Source: Arcobacter sp. FWKO B (GTDB taxonomy: Bacteria > Campylobacterota > Campylobacteria > Campylobacterales > Arcobacteraceae). Taken from it: a DNA stretch of 64,000 nucleotides. Below the pieces are notes generated by a model. That model worked only from the letters and a program-made list of their open reading frames with translations. It made no database searches and was not told the DNA's origin. The translations under genes were made by a program, and so were the position numbers. This document shows, piece after piece, positions 1 through 11,200 of this stretch (its first letter is position 1; each line of letters begins with the position of its first letter). Location of the stretch: assembly GCF_014844135.1 (NCBI RefSeq), contig NZ_CP041403.1, forward strand, positions 186,001-250,000, read 5' to 3'.

Positions 1-461
1 GGCTTTTTTTAGCTCCTGGATTATATGATAATGAAAAAAAACTTATTATCCCTTTTGTATTTTTTGCTACATTAATGTTTTTAATAGGGGCTTCTTTTGC
101 ATATTACATTGTTGTCCCAATAGGTTTTGATTTTCTTATCAATTTTGGTAATACAGTTGTTACAGTCTTACCGAGTATTGGAATGTATGTTGGTTTCTTC
201 ACAAAGCTTCTTATTGGTTTTGGTGTAGCTTTTGAAATGCCTGTTATAACTTTTTTCTTGGCTAAAATAGGTCTTGTTGATGATAGAATGTTAAAAGATT
301 TTTTTAAATATGCAATTGTCTTGATTTTTATTTTAGCTTCTTTATTAACACCACCTGATGTTATTACACAACTTTTGATGGCTGGACCACTTACTATATT
401 ATATGGTGTATCTATTTATATTGCAAAAGTATTTAATCCTGCACCAAAAGATGAAGAATAA
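1..461 (+). CDS. tatC: Sec-independent protein translocase TatC, C-terminal part (5' end outside window)
   Basis: Polytopic inner-membrane subunit of the twin-arginine translocase, which recognises twin-arginine signal peptides of folded proteins. The reading frame is open from the left edge, so the gene starts before the window; about 153 C-terminal residues are present. Visible are hydrophobic segments around ASFAYYIVVPIGFDF, a Gly/Phe-rich stretch (KLLIGFGVAFEMPVI) typical of TatC helices 4-5, and the late SLLTPPDVITQ loop with the TPPD motif characteristic of the family. The gene overlaps the start of queA by about 11 bases, so the two are probably cotranscribed. An apparent ATG at 75 is internal and not the real start. 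Identification is firm from the TPPD motif and the hydrophobic pattern. Confidence 0.93.
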   Translation, partial: LFLAPGLYDNEKKLIIPFVFFATLMFLIGASFAYYIVVPIGFDFLINFGNTVVTVLPSIGMYVGFFTKLLIGFGVAFEMPVITFFLAKIGLVDDRMLKDFFKYAIVLIFILASLLTPPDVITQLLMAGPLTILYGVSIYIAKVFNPAPKDEE

Positions 462-1482
462 TAATTTGAATATTTCAAAAACCTCAAGCTATGATTTTTT
501 CCTACCAGAAAATCTCATCGCTTTATATCCAGCAAATCCAGCTGATAGCGCTAAACTACTTATATATGATAGAAAAACAAATACAATCACCCATGAAGTT
601 TTCCGTAATTTGGGTAACTATCTTGAAAATCACACCATAATACTTAATGATACAAAAGTAATAAAAGCAAGAATATTTGGATACAAACATACTGGTGGTA
701 AAATTGAATTACTTTTAAATAAACCATTGCCTGATAATAAATTTTTATCATTTATTAGAGGTAAGGTAAAGATAGGGGATATTTTAAATTTTGAAGATTT
801 AAGGGCAAAGGTAATTTCCCTTAATCCAGATGGAAGTAGGGTAGTTGAGTTTTATGACAGTAATGATATATCTATTGACTTTGATCAATTAGTCAATATA
901 CTTGAAAATATTGGGCATATTCCTCTTCCTCCATATATAAATAGAGAAGACAACAAGCAAGATGAAAGAGACTATCAAACACTTTTTGCCAAAAAAGATG
1001 GTTCAGTAGCTGCACCAACTGCTAGCTTGCATTTTACAAAAGAGATGCTAGATAAGCTTAATAAACAATTTGGTACAAGTTTTATTACTCTACATGTTGG
1101 TGCTGGTACATTCAAGCCTGTTGAATGTGAAGATATAAGTGAGCATAAAATGCACTCTGAATATTACCATATAGATAATGATACTATCAATATTATAAAC
1201 TCAGATAAAAAAATATTAGCTGTAGGCACAACGGTAACAAGAACAATAGAATATTACTATAGAACAAAAAAACAAAATGGAGAATGTGATTTATTTTTAA
1301 ATCCAAACAATCCTCCACAAAGAGTAAATGCCATACTAACTAATTTTCATCTCCCAAAATCAACTCTAATAATGCTTGTAGCATCATTTGTTGGTATTGA
1401 AAAAACTATGGAACTTTATAGTGAGGCTATTAAAAATCACTATAGATTTTATAGTTATGGCGATGCAATGCTGATTTTGTGA
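451..1482 (+). CDS. queA: S-adenosylmethionine:tRNA ribosyltransferase-isomerase QueA
   Basis: Transfers and isomerises the ribosyl part of SAM onto 7-aminomethyl-7-deazaguanine in tRNA, making epoxyqueuosine, the penultimate queuosine step in the cytoplasm. Family signatures seen are YDFFLPENLIALYP at the N-terminus, ILNDTKVIKARIFG, GHIPLPPYI, the DGSVAAPTASLHFT block and the TLHVGAGTFKPV block, ending in YRFYSYGDAMLIL. Length (343 residues from 451) matches the family. The ATG at 451 is chosen because an upstream in-frame start at 403 would add a non-homologous extension fully inside tatC; a TTG at 466 is also possible. No strong ribosome binding site is visible, consistent with translational coupling to tatC. 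Confidence 0.95.
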   Translation: MKNNNLNISKTSSYDFFLPENLIALYPANPADSAKLLIYDRKTNTITHEVFRNLGNYLENHTIILNDTKVIKARIFGYKHTGGKIELLLNKPLPDNKFLSFIRGKVKIGDILNFEDLRAKVISLNPDGSRVVEFYDSNDISIDFDQLVNILENIGHIPLPPYINREDNKQDERDYQTLFAKKDGSVAAPTASLHFTKEMLDKLNKQFGTSFITLHVGAGTFKPVECEDISEHKMHSEYYHIDNDTINIINSDKKILAVGTTVTRTIEYYYRTKKQNGECDLFLNPNNPPQRVNAILTNFHLPKSTLIMLVASFVGIEKTMELYSEAIKNHYRFYSYGDAMLIL

Positions 1483-1516
1483 AAATCTTGAGTTGATTGA
1501 AAAAGGAGCAAAATAA

Positions 1517-2257
1517 ATGAGTAGTTATATTTTATTTGATACAGAAACTACAGGTGGAAATGAAGAAGATAGGATTATTCAAGTAGGTGGTATAGTGCTT
1601 TCAAATGGGTCTAAACCTTTAGTTTTTGACGAACTTTGTAGCTCAGAAGTCCCAATAAAAATTGAAGCGATGGAAGTTCATAATATAACTCAAGATATGC
1701 TTATGGGAAAACCTAGTTTTTTACAAACTAAATTTTATAATATGCTTCAAAAACACAATCAAAAAGAAAACTACCTAATAGCACATAATATTAATTTTGA
1801 TCTTGGAATGCTTATAAAAGAGGGCTTTGTATGTAATATGCAAATAATAGATACACTAAGATGTGCTAGGCATCTGCTTGATGAACTACCATACCATAGG
1901 CTACAATATCTAAGATATGCTCTTGATTTATACAAAATAGAAAAAGATGAAGCAATGAAGCTAAATATTGAAATAAAAGCCCACGATGCCATAGGAGATG
2001 TACTTGTGATGAAACTTTTATTGACAAAATTAACACAAATTGCAAAAGATAGATACAATCTATCCAACAAAGACTCTATAGCAAAACTGGTTGAACTTAG
2101 CGATACTCCAGTATTTGTTAAAATTTTAAAATTTGGAAAATATAAGGGTCAAAATTTAGAAACAATAGCATCATCAGACAAGGGTTATTTAGAGTGGCTT
2201 TTAAATACAAATGATCTTGATAGCGATTTGAAATATAGTATTAAAAAAGTTTTATAA
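1517..2257 (+). CDS. DnaQ-like 3'-5' exonuclease (DEDDh) with C-terminal ExoX-like segment
   Basis: A 246-residue exonuclease. ExoI (FDTETTGG, residues about 7-14), ExoII (AHNINFDLGML, about 94-104) and the ExoIII histidine-aspartate motif (HDAIGDVLV, about 156-164) give the DEDDh metal-binding residues. The C-terminal segment (KFGKYKGQNLETIA...GYLEWLL) resembles the DUF3820/ExoX C-terminal domain found on stand-alone exonucleases. It may proofread or trim DNA ends, but the in vivo role is not readable from sequence. A clear GGAG ribosome binding site lies about 8 bases before the ATG. The gene ends in a hairpin shared with the convergent adhesin gene. It is not the polymerase III epsilon subunit with certainty, because of the ExoX-like tail. 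Confidence 0.88.
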   Translation: MSSYILFDTETTGGNEEDRIIQVGGIVLSNGSKPLVFDELCSSEVPIKIEAMEVHNITQDMLMGKPSFLQTKFYNMLQKHNQKENYLIAHNINFDLGMLIKEGFVCNMQIIDTLRCARHLLDELPYHRLQYLRYALDLYKIEKDEAMKLNIEIKAHDAIGDVLVMKLLLTKLTQIAKDRYNLSNKDSIAKLVELSDTPVFVKILKFGKYKGQNLETIASSDKGYLEWLLNTNDLDSDLKYSIKKVL

Positions 2258-2282
2258 AGATAAGCTCTTTTAGCTTATCTTT
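2256..2282. terminator. Bidirectional hairpin between exonuclease and adhesin genes
   Basis: A perfect 11-bp inverted repeat (AAAGATAAGCT / AGCTTATCTTT) with a 5-base loop lies between the convergent genes. It overlaps both stop codons, so it probably terminates both transcripts. Confidence 0.75.
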
Positions 2283-5200
2283 ATACTATATTATCGTTAA
2301 TATCAGATTGAACTTTTACGATAACCGTAGGATCAGCACTATTAGTATAAATATCAAACCCAGCATCGCTACCTTGACCAGCTTCTTTAGTCCAAATATT
2401 TCCATTTTCGTTTTTAAAATATACACTATCCTTATTATCCCCAGTTATTTTTAGCATATTATTTTCATCTGTCATCCCAACAATATCTTCTAGTTTTATA
2501 TCTAACAATTGATTTGAAGTTGCATCTGTTAACAAATCTATTTCTTCTACATTTTTAATTATAGTTTCAAGTGTAGAAAAATTTATATTTTGATTTTTTG
2601 TTAATATAAGCGTATCATAACCTTCTCCACCATCAATATAAGAAGTTTGAGCATCAAATACAAACTTATCATTCCCTTCTTCACCAAACAATAAGTCTTT
2701 ACCACCTTCACTAATTATTGTATCATTTCCACTTCCACCATATATAATATTATTTCCACTTCCACTATATATAACATCATCTCCACTACCAGCCCTAACT
2801 AGATTATTTCCTTCACCTGTATATATCTTGTCATCCCCATCAAAACCATATATACGATTATCGCTATTTGTGCCATGTATTGTATCAACATTGTCACTAC
2901 CCTCAATAATACCTTTTTCGGTGTTAGTTTTCGCCAAAAGATGCAGTTCAGCAAGTGTTATGTTTGATTTTGAAGCCGATAAGCCTTCTATGTCTGTTGC
3001 TGTTATTTTGACTGTATTTATGATACTCAAGTCAATGCCACTATTTTCAAATCTAACCGTACCAAGTAGCTCATTTAATTTCATATTATCAAGTGTACCG
3101 CCATTTAGTGATGTTATTGTAATCATAGAAGACGGGAGCAGTATCCCAAGAAATCCAGGATTATTGACTATATTAATCTTCATTCCCAATTCATTTGCTA
3201 GATTATTGGATGCTGTTAAATTATAAAAACCAATAGACGACAAAGATTTGGCTTCAATTTGAACACTAGTAATATTATTGTTTGCATCATAAGCATTAAA
3301 AGTTCGGTTTGTGCTTAAATCTATTAAATTAATTATATTAAAACCTAACAATCCTAATAAATTATGACTATTGTTTATATCAACTTGCGGAGCCACATTA
3401 CCTTCAAGTGGCACAAATGCATTAGTTTGTGCTTCTACTGTAGTAGAATCTATTGAGACAGCATAATTTAAACCATCGCTATTATCATTAATCTCTGTTG
3501 CTTTAGCTACAATATTCAATGTAAATTCACTTGTTCCGCTAGGTACATTCATTTTTAATGTGTCACTAATAGTAGTTGCTCCATTTGGAGCAACTACATC
3601 CCAAGAACCGTTACCATTATCTATAAGTGTATATTTACTACTTGAAATGGTTGCGCCAATTGGAACCCCAATAATTTGCACGGTTAAATTTTCGCTACCA
3701 TCTATGTCAGTCAAAGATGCTTCAACATTAACATTATATACATTTCCTAAGATATTATTATTTCCATCAGTCACTGCCTCAGTAAATACAATTTGATTGA
3801 TTAAGTAATCATCACCTTCACCTCGTGCAGAGAATCTAATTTCATCAAATGCTTTATTGGTTGATGTCTTAAATGTAAAAGGTCCATCAATTTTATCTGT
3901 ACCACCAGAGTGATTGATAGATTCTATCAAGGTACCATCTTTATAAAAAGATATTACAGCTGTTTCTTTGGAGTTTTTCCATGCAAATTTAACATCTACT
4001 GCGGACATATTAGTTGTAAATTTTATAACTATAACTTCAGATGCTTTTGTTGTGGCATCATATTGTATTTCCGTACTATCTCCTGGATTAAGACCACTAC
4101 CAGAAGTGCTAGCCGCAACACCAAATCCATCATGCATCGTACCAGTTACAATAGATATATTTGATACAGCCCCATTGCTAGCGTATGCCTCAATACTAAA
4201 TAAGTCATTTGATTGAGCAACATTAGTGTGGTCTATCATTCCAGAACTAATGTCTGCTTCTATACTCACAATAGGTGCATCGGCTACAGCCGTAATATTA
4301 ATTTCTGTAGTATAGCTATCAATACTCCAACCTTTACCATCATATACCCTGTATGTAAAACTACTATCTTGGTCTGTATTGTCGTTAGGAATAAACACCA
4401 ATTTGCCAGATTCGATATCACTAGCACTAACAACTGCACCAGCAACCAGTGTAATTCCATTTAAGCTTAATTGACCACTTTCTGGTAAGTTAATAATCTT
4501 AATACTATGTAATGCATCACCATCAGCATCATGGTAATTACCAAAATTTGATATTCGCACTACTACTTGAGTATCTTCATCTAGCGTAATAGCTTCACCG
4601 TTTGTTGATGTTGGAACCACATTATATCCAGCATTATTTTGAATACCATTCAAATCAATAGATATTACATTTTCTACACTGTCTCCATCTCTGTCTGTTA
4701 TAGTGTATTTAAACTCTTCACTTAAAGATTCATTTATTTTCATTGTATCCCTAGTATCTCTGCTAACCGTATATTTATAGCTACCGTCACCATTTACCTC
4801 AAGTATTCCGTATTGACCTTGAATAGTATTTGTGATTGCATCCAATCCATCCCATGCTATAGCATTACTTTCAGATGGACCATCTGCACCAAATATATCA
4901 TCAGTCAAAATAATCTTTCCTTCAACTGTTGGTAAGTCATCAGTTGATAAAACTTGTGCATATAAACTATATGAATTTGCCAGAGTTTCGGTTGTGTATA
5001 TTTTTTCCACAAGATTGCCGCTGTTGTCTAGGAATCCAGCTATTTTAAACTCAAAAACTCTATTGTCTATAGTGAATGTTTGAATATCATTCATATTTGT
5101 AATGGTTATAATATCATCATTATCTGGATGCGTAACACTACTATTTGTATTTGGTGTTTCATTGTGATCAAGCTTAATAACTCCAGTTATCTCATGCGTG

Positions 5201-8200
5201 ACGCCATCTATAATAATATTAAATTTGACTTCCAAATCTGCACTAGTTAAAATAGGGCTATTATTATATACTGTATAGTTATTGTGTGTAAAAGTACCAA
5301 GGTTAATCAATGAATCAATCTCTACACCATTGGTTTGTCTAAGACTTTCATTGTCCTCAAAAGTATAGCCAGAGTGTTTACCTGCTTCTACAGGATTACC
5401 CCAATATATATAGTCATCATATGAATCAGAATCATTATTTACACCAATTACACTACCCGTAGTAGTTTTAGTATTTATCCAACCAGCCCTGAAGCTATCT
5501 ACAAAAACTTCACTAACAGGTACAGATACACTATGACTGGATGCACTATGATTTGGCATGTCATCTTCAATAGATATTTGTATGTCTCCAGTAGCAATAA
5601 ATCCACTATTATCTGTAACTTTTACACCAATATCAAAATTCAATATATCTTTAATGCTATTTAGAGGATGATCCATAGGACTCAAAAGCTTAACAGAATA
5701 TTCACCATTATCATCAATAGTGATTTTTATCACTTCTTCATTGTTTGCACCTACAGTACCAAGTAAAGTATTTGTATCGCTACCAATCCACTCTATTGGC
5801 AAACCATTAGCCGATAACACTCCATTTGTAGGTGCTAGTAATGTGTAAACACTACTTTGTTCATCAAGTTCCAAATTAGAAACATCCACTGTACCTACAA
5901 ATAATGTATTATCCATACCTCCTGCAGGAGTATTCATTCCAACCTCAGAAACATATGCATTTGTTGTTGATATATCATTATCTAGTATTGTTGCTATTGA
6001 AGTAACGCCATCAATTGTCAGACTAAAAGTTTCTGTTTGTTCAGCTACCTTATCATCAATAGTAGGAACTTTCACGCTGAAATTATTTACACCAGCAGGT
6101 ACATTTATAGTGCCTGTGGTTGAATTATAAGTTACTCCATTGGTAAATTCAAGTGCATCTGTAAAATCTTCACCTAAAACTGCACTTCCAGAAGCCAGTA
6201 TTAAAGCTAGTGTCAATCCATTTGGATTAACAAGAGACACTTCAAATTCTGCTTTTTCACCCTCTACAAGTATTATATTTTGAATAGCAATAGATGCTAC
6301 ACCATAAGTTTTACTAGCAGTTATCTCACCAACATTTCCTGCACTATCTGTTGCATAAACTTTTGCATCGATTGTATTATCACTATCAGCTGCTAAATCA
6401 CTTCCTGCTACATCTGCACTCCAAGAACCATCTTGATTTAGTGTTGTTGTATAGGTATTACCATTGATTACAAGCTCTAGTGTATCACCTTCATTAAATT
6501 CACCACTTACACTACCTGTTATAGTGATTGTATCTTGTGCTTCTTGAGAGTTAATTACATTATCACTTGTTACATCATCTATAATTAATGTTGTTGTTTG
6601 GCTATCTGGTGAAGTTATATCTACATTAAATCCAACTTCATTACTTGAAGGGGTAGAGTTACCTGCTGGGTCGGTTATAATTACACTAATAGCATAATCA
6701 CCTTCTTCATTAAATAAATCTTGTGGCAATGTTACATCTGCTACACCGTTAGTTACTTCATCAGGTGTAATTATATGTTCAAACTCTTGCGTAGTTCCAT
6801 CTGGGTTTGTGATTGTAAAAGTAATAGTATCTCCAGCTTCTACACCATCAGGGATAGTAACTTGTGTTTGTACACCATCACTTAATTCATCACTACTTAT
6901 ATATCCATCGTTTGCTTCAGGAATTGTTAAAACTGGAGCTGTTGTTGATATAGTTGTATCTACACCATAAGTTTTACTAGCAGTTATCTCACCAACATTT
7001 CCTGCACTATCTGTTGCATAAACTTTTGCATCGATTGTATTATCACTATCAGCTGCTAAATCACTTCCTGCTACATCTGCACTCCAAGAACCATCTTGAT
7101 TTAGTGTTGTTGTATAGGTATTACCATTGATTACAAGCTCTAGTGTATCACCTTCATTAAATTCACCACTTACACTACCTGTTATAGTGATTGTATCTTG
7201 TGCTTCTTGAGAGTTAATTACATTATCACTTGTTACATCATCTATAATTAATGTTGTTGTTTGGCTATCTGGTGAAGTTATATCTACATTAAATCCAACT
7301 TCATTACTTGAAGGGGTAGAGTTACCTGCTGGGTCGGTTATAATTACACTAATAGCATAATCACCTTCTTCATTAAATAAATCTTGTGGCAATGTTACAT
7401 CTGCTACACCGTTAGTTACTTCATCAGGTGTAATTATATGTTCAAACTCTTGCGTAGTTCCATCTGGGTTTGTGATTGTAAAAGTAATAGTATCTCCAGC
7501 TTCTACACCATCAGGGATAGTAACTTGTGTTTGTACACCATCACTTAATTCATCACTACTTATATATCCATCGTTTGCTTCAGGAATTGTTAAAACTGGA
7601 GCTGTTGTTGATATAGTTGTATCTACACCATAAGTTTTACTAGCAGTTATCTCACCAACATTTCCTGCACTATCTGTTGCATAAACTTTTGCATCGATTG
7701 TATTATCACTATCAGCTGCTAAATCACTTCCTGCTACATCTGCACTCCAAGAACCATCTTGATTTAGTGTTGTTGTATAGGTATTACCATTGATTACAAG
7801 CTCTAGTGTATCACCTTCATTAAATTCACCACTTACACTACCTGTTATAGTGATTGTATCTTGTGCTTCTTGAGAGTTAATTACATTATCACTTGTTACA
7901 TCATCTATAATTAATGTTGTTGTTTGGCTATCTGGTGAAGTTATATCTACATTAAATCCAACTTCATTACTTGAAGGGGTAGAGTTACCTGCTGGGTCGG
8001 TTATAATTACACTAATAGCATAATCACCTTCTTCATTAAATAAATCTTGTGGCAATGTTACATCTGCTACACCGTTAGTTACTTCATCAGGTGTAATTAT
8101 ATGTTCAAACTCTTGCGTAGTTCCATCTGGGTTTGTGATTGTAAAAGTAATAGTATCTCCAGCTTCTACACCATCAGGGATAGTAACTTGTGTTTGTACA

Positions 8201-11200
8201 CCATCACTTAATTCATCACTACTTATATATCCATCGTTTGCTTCAGGAATTGTTAAAACTGGAGCTGTTGTTGATATAGTTGTATCTACACCATAAGTTT
8301 TACTAGCAGTTATCTCACCAACATTTCCTGCACTATCTGTTGCATAAACTTTTGCATCGATTGTATTATCACTATCAGCTGCTAAATCACTTCCTGCTAC
8401 ATCTGCACTCCAAGAACCATCTTGATTTAGTGTTGTTGTATAGGTATTACCATTGATTACAAGCTCTAGTGTATCACCTTCATTAAATTCACCACTTACA
8501 CTACCTGTTATAGTGATTGTATCTTGTGCTTCTTGAGAGTTAATTACATTATCACTTGTTACATCATCTATAATTAATGTTGTTGTTTGGCTATCTGGTG
8601 AAGTTATATCTACATTAAATCCAACTTCATTACTTGAAGGGGTAGAGTTACCTGCTGGGTCGGTTATAATTACACTAATAGCATAATCACCTTCTTCATT
8701 AAATAAATCTTGTGGCAATGTTACATCTGCTACACCGTTAGTTACTTCATCAGGTGTAATTATATGTTCAAACTCTTGCGTAGTTCCATCTGGGTTTGTG
8801 ATTGTAAAAGTAATAGTATCTCCAGCTTCTACACCATCAGGGATAGTAACTTGTGTTTGTACACCATCACTTAATTCATCACTACTTATATATCCATCGT
8901 TTGCTTCAGGAATTGTTAAAACTGGAGCTGTTGTTGATATAGTTGTATCTACACCATAAGTTTTACTAGCAGTTATCTCACCAACATTTCCTGCACTATC
9001 TGTTGCATAAACTTTTGCATCGATTGTATTATCACTATCAGCTGCTAAATCACTTCCTGCTACATCTGCACTCCAAGAACCATCTTGATTTAGTGTTGTT
9101 GTATAGGTATTACCATTGATTACAAGCTCTAGTGTATCACCTTCATTAAATTCACCACTTACACTACCTGTTATAGTGATTGTATCTTGTGCTTCTTGAG
9201 AGTTAATTACATTATCACTTGTTACATCATCTATAATTAATGTTGTTGTTTGGCTATCTGGTGAAGTTATATCTACATTAAATCCAACTTCATTACTTGA
9301 AGGGGTAGAGTTACCTGCTGGGTCGGTTATAATTACACTAATAGCATAATCACCTTCTTCATTAAATAAATCTTGTGGCAATGTTACATCTGCTACACCG
9401 TTAGTTACTTCATCAGGTGTAATTATATGTTCAAACTCTTGCGTAGTTCCATCTGGGTTTGTGATTGTAAAAGTAATAGTATCTCCAGCTTCTACACCAT
9501 CAGGGATAGTAACTTGTGTTTGTACACCATCACTTAATTCATCACTACTTATATATCCATCGTTTGCTTCAGGAATTGTTAAAACTGGAGCTGTTGTTGA
9601 TATAGTTGTATCTACACCATAAGTTTTACTAGCAGTTATCTCACCAACATTTCCTGCACTATCTGTTGCATAAACTTTTGCATCGATTGTATTATCACTA
9701 TCAGCTGCTAAATCACTTCCTGCTACATCTGCACTCCAAGAACCATCTTGATTTAGTGTTGTTGTATAGGTATTACCATTGATTACAAGCTCTAGTGTAT
9801 CACCTTCATTAAATTCACCACTTACACTACCTGTTATAGTGATTGTATCTTGTGCTTCTTGAGAGTTAATTACATTATCACTTGTTACATCATCTATAAT
9901 TAATGTTGTTGTTTGGCTATCTGGTGAAGTTATATCTACATTAAATCCAACTTCATTACTTGAAGGGGTAGAGTTACCTGCTGGGTCGGTTATAATTACA
10001 CTAATAGCATAATCACCTTCTTCATTAAATAAATCTTGTGGCAATGTTACATCTGCTACACCGTTAGTTACTTCATCAGGTGTAATTATATGTTCAAACT
10101 CTTGCGTAGTTCCATCTGGGTTTGTGATTGTAAAAGTAATAGTATCTCCAGCTTCTACACCATCAGGGATAGTAACTTGTGTTTGTACACCATCACTTAA
10201 TTCATCACTACTTATATATCCATCGTTTGCTTCAGGAATTGTTAAAACTGGAGCTGTTGTTGATATAGTTGTATCTACACCATAAGTTTTACTAGCAGTT
10301 ATCTCACCAACATTTCCTGCACTATCTGTTGCATAAACTTTTGCATCGATTGTATTATCACTATCAGCTGCTAAATCACTTCCTGCTACATCTGCACTCC
10401 AAGAACCATCTTGATTTAGTGTTGTTGTATAGGTATTACCATTGATTACAAGCTCTAGTGTATCACCTTCATTAAATTCACCACTTACGCTACCTGTTAT
10501 AGTGATTGTAGTTTGTGCTTCTTGAGAGTTAATTGTATTATCACTTGTTACATCATCTATAATTAGCGTTGTTGTTTGGCTATCTGGTGAAGTTATATCT
10601 ACATTAAATCCAACCTCATTACTTGAAGGGGTAGAGTTACCTGCTGGGTCGGTTATAATTACACTAATAGCATAATCACCTTCTTCATTAAATAAATCTT
10701 GTGGCAATGTTACATCTGCTACATTATTAGTTACTTCATCAGGTGTAATTATATGTTCAAGCTCTTGTGTAGTTCCATCTGGGTTTGTGATTGTAAAAGT
10801 AATAGTATCTCCAGCTTCTACACCATCAGGGATAGTAACTTGTGTTTGTACACCATCACTTAATTCATCACTACTGATATATCCATCGTTTGCTTCAGGA
10901 ATTGTTAGAACTGGTGCTGTTGTTGCTATAGTTGTATCTACCGTTATATTTCCAGATGCCACTGCAGTATTGGCTCCATCAGTAGCAGTCACCACAACAA
11001 CTGTAGTTCCATCAGATAATATAGAAACTGTATTATCTGGCAATACCCAAGTCCCATCACCATTGTTTATAGCAATATAATCAATATTATTTATACTTAC
11101 GGTTATTGTTGCTGTACTTGAGTTTACTGTGCCAGTAATTTCAGGTGTATTATCATTTGTTAAATATATATCATTTACCCCAACAACTAAAGTATTAGTC

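Noticed and set aside
403-450. 48-base N-terminal extension of queA
   Set aside because: It lies wholly inside tatC and codes no conserved QueA sequence.
6299-10939. CRISPR-like or mobile repeat
   Set aside because: Units are 663 bp, in frame, contiguous, and code Ig-like domains; there are no spacers.
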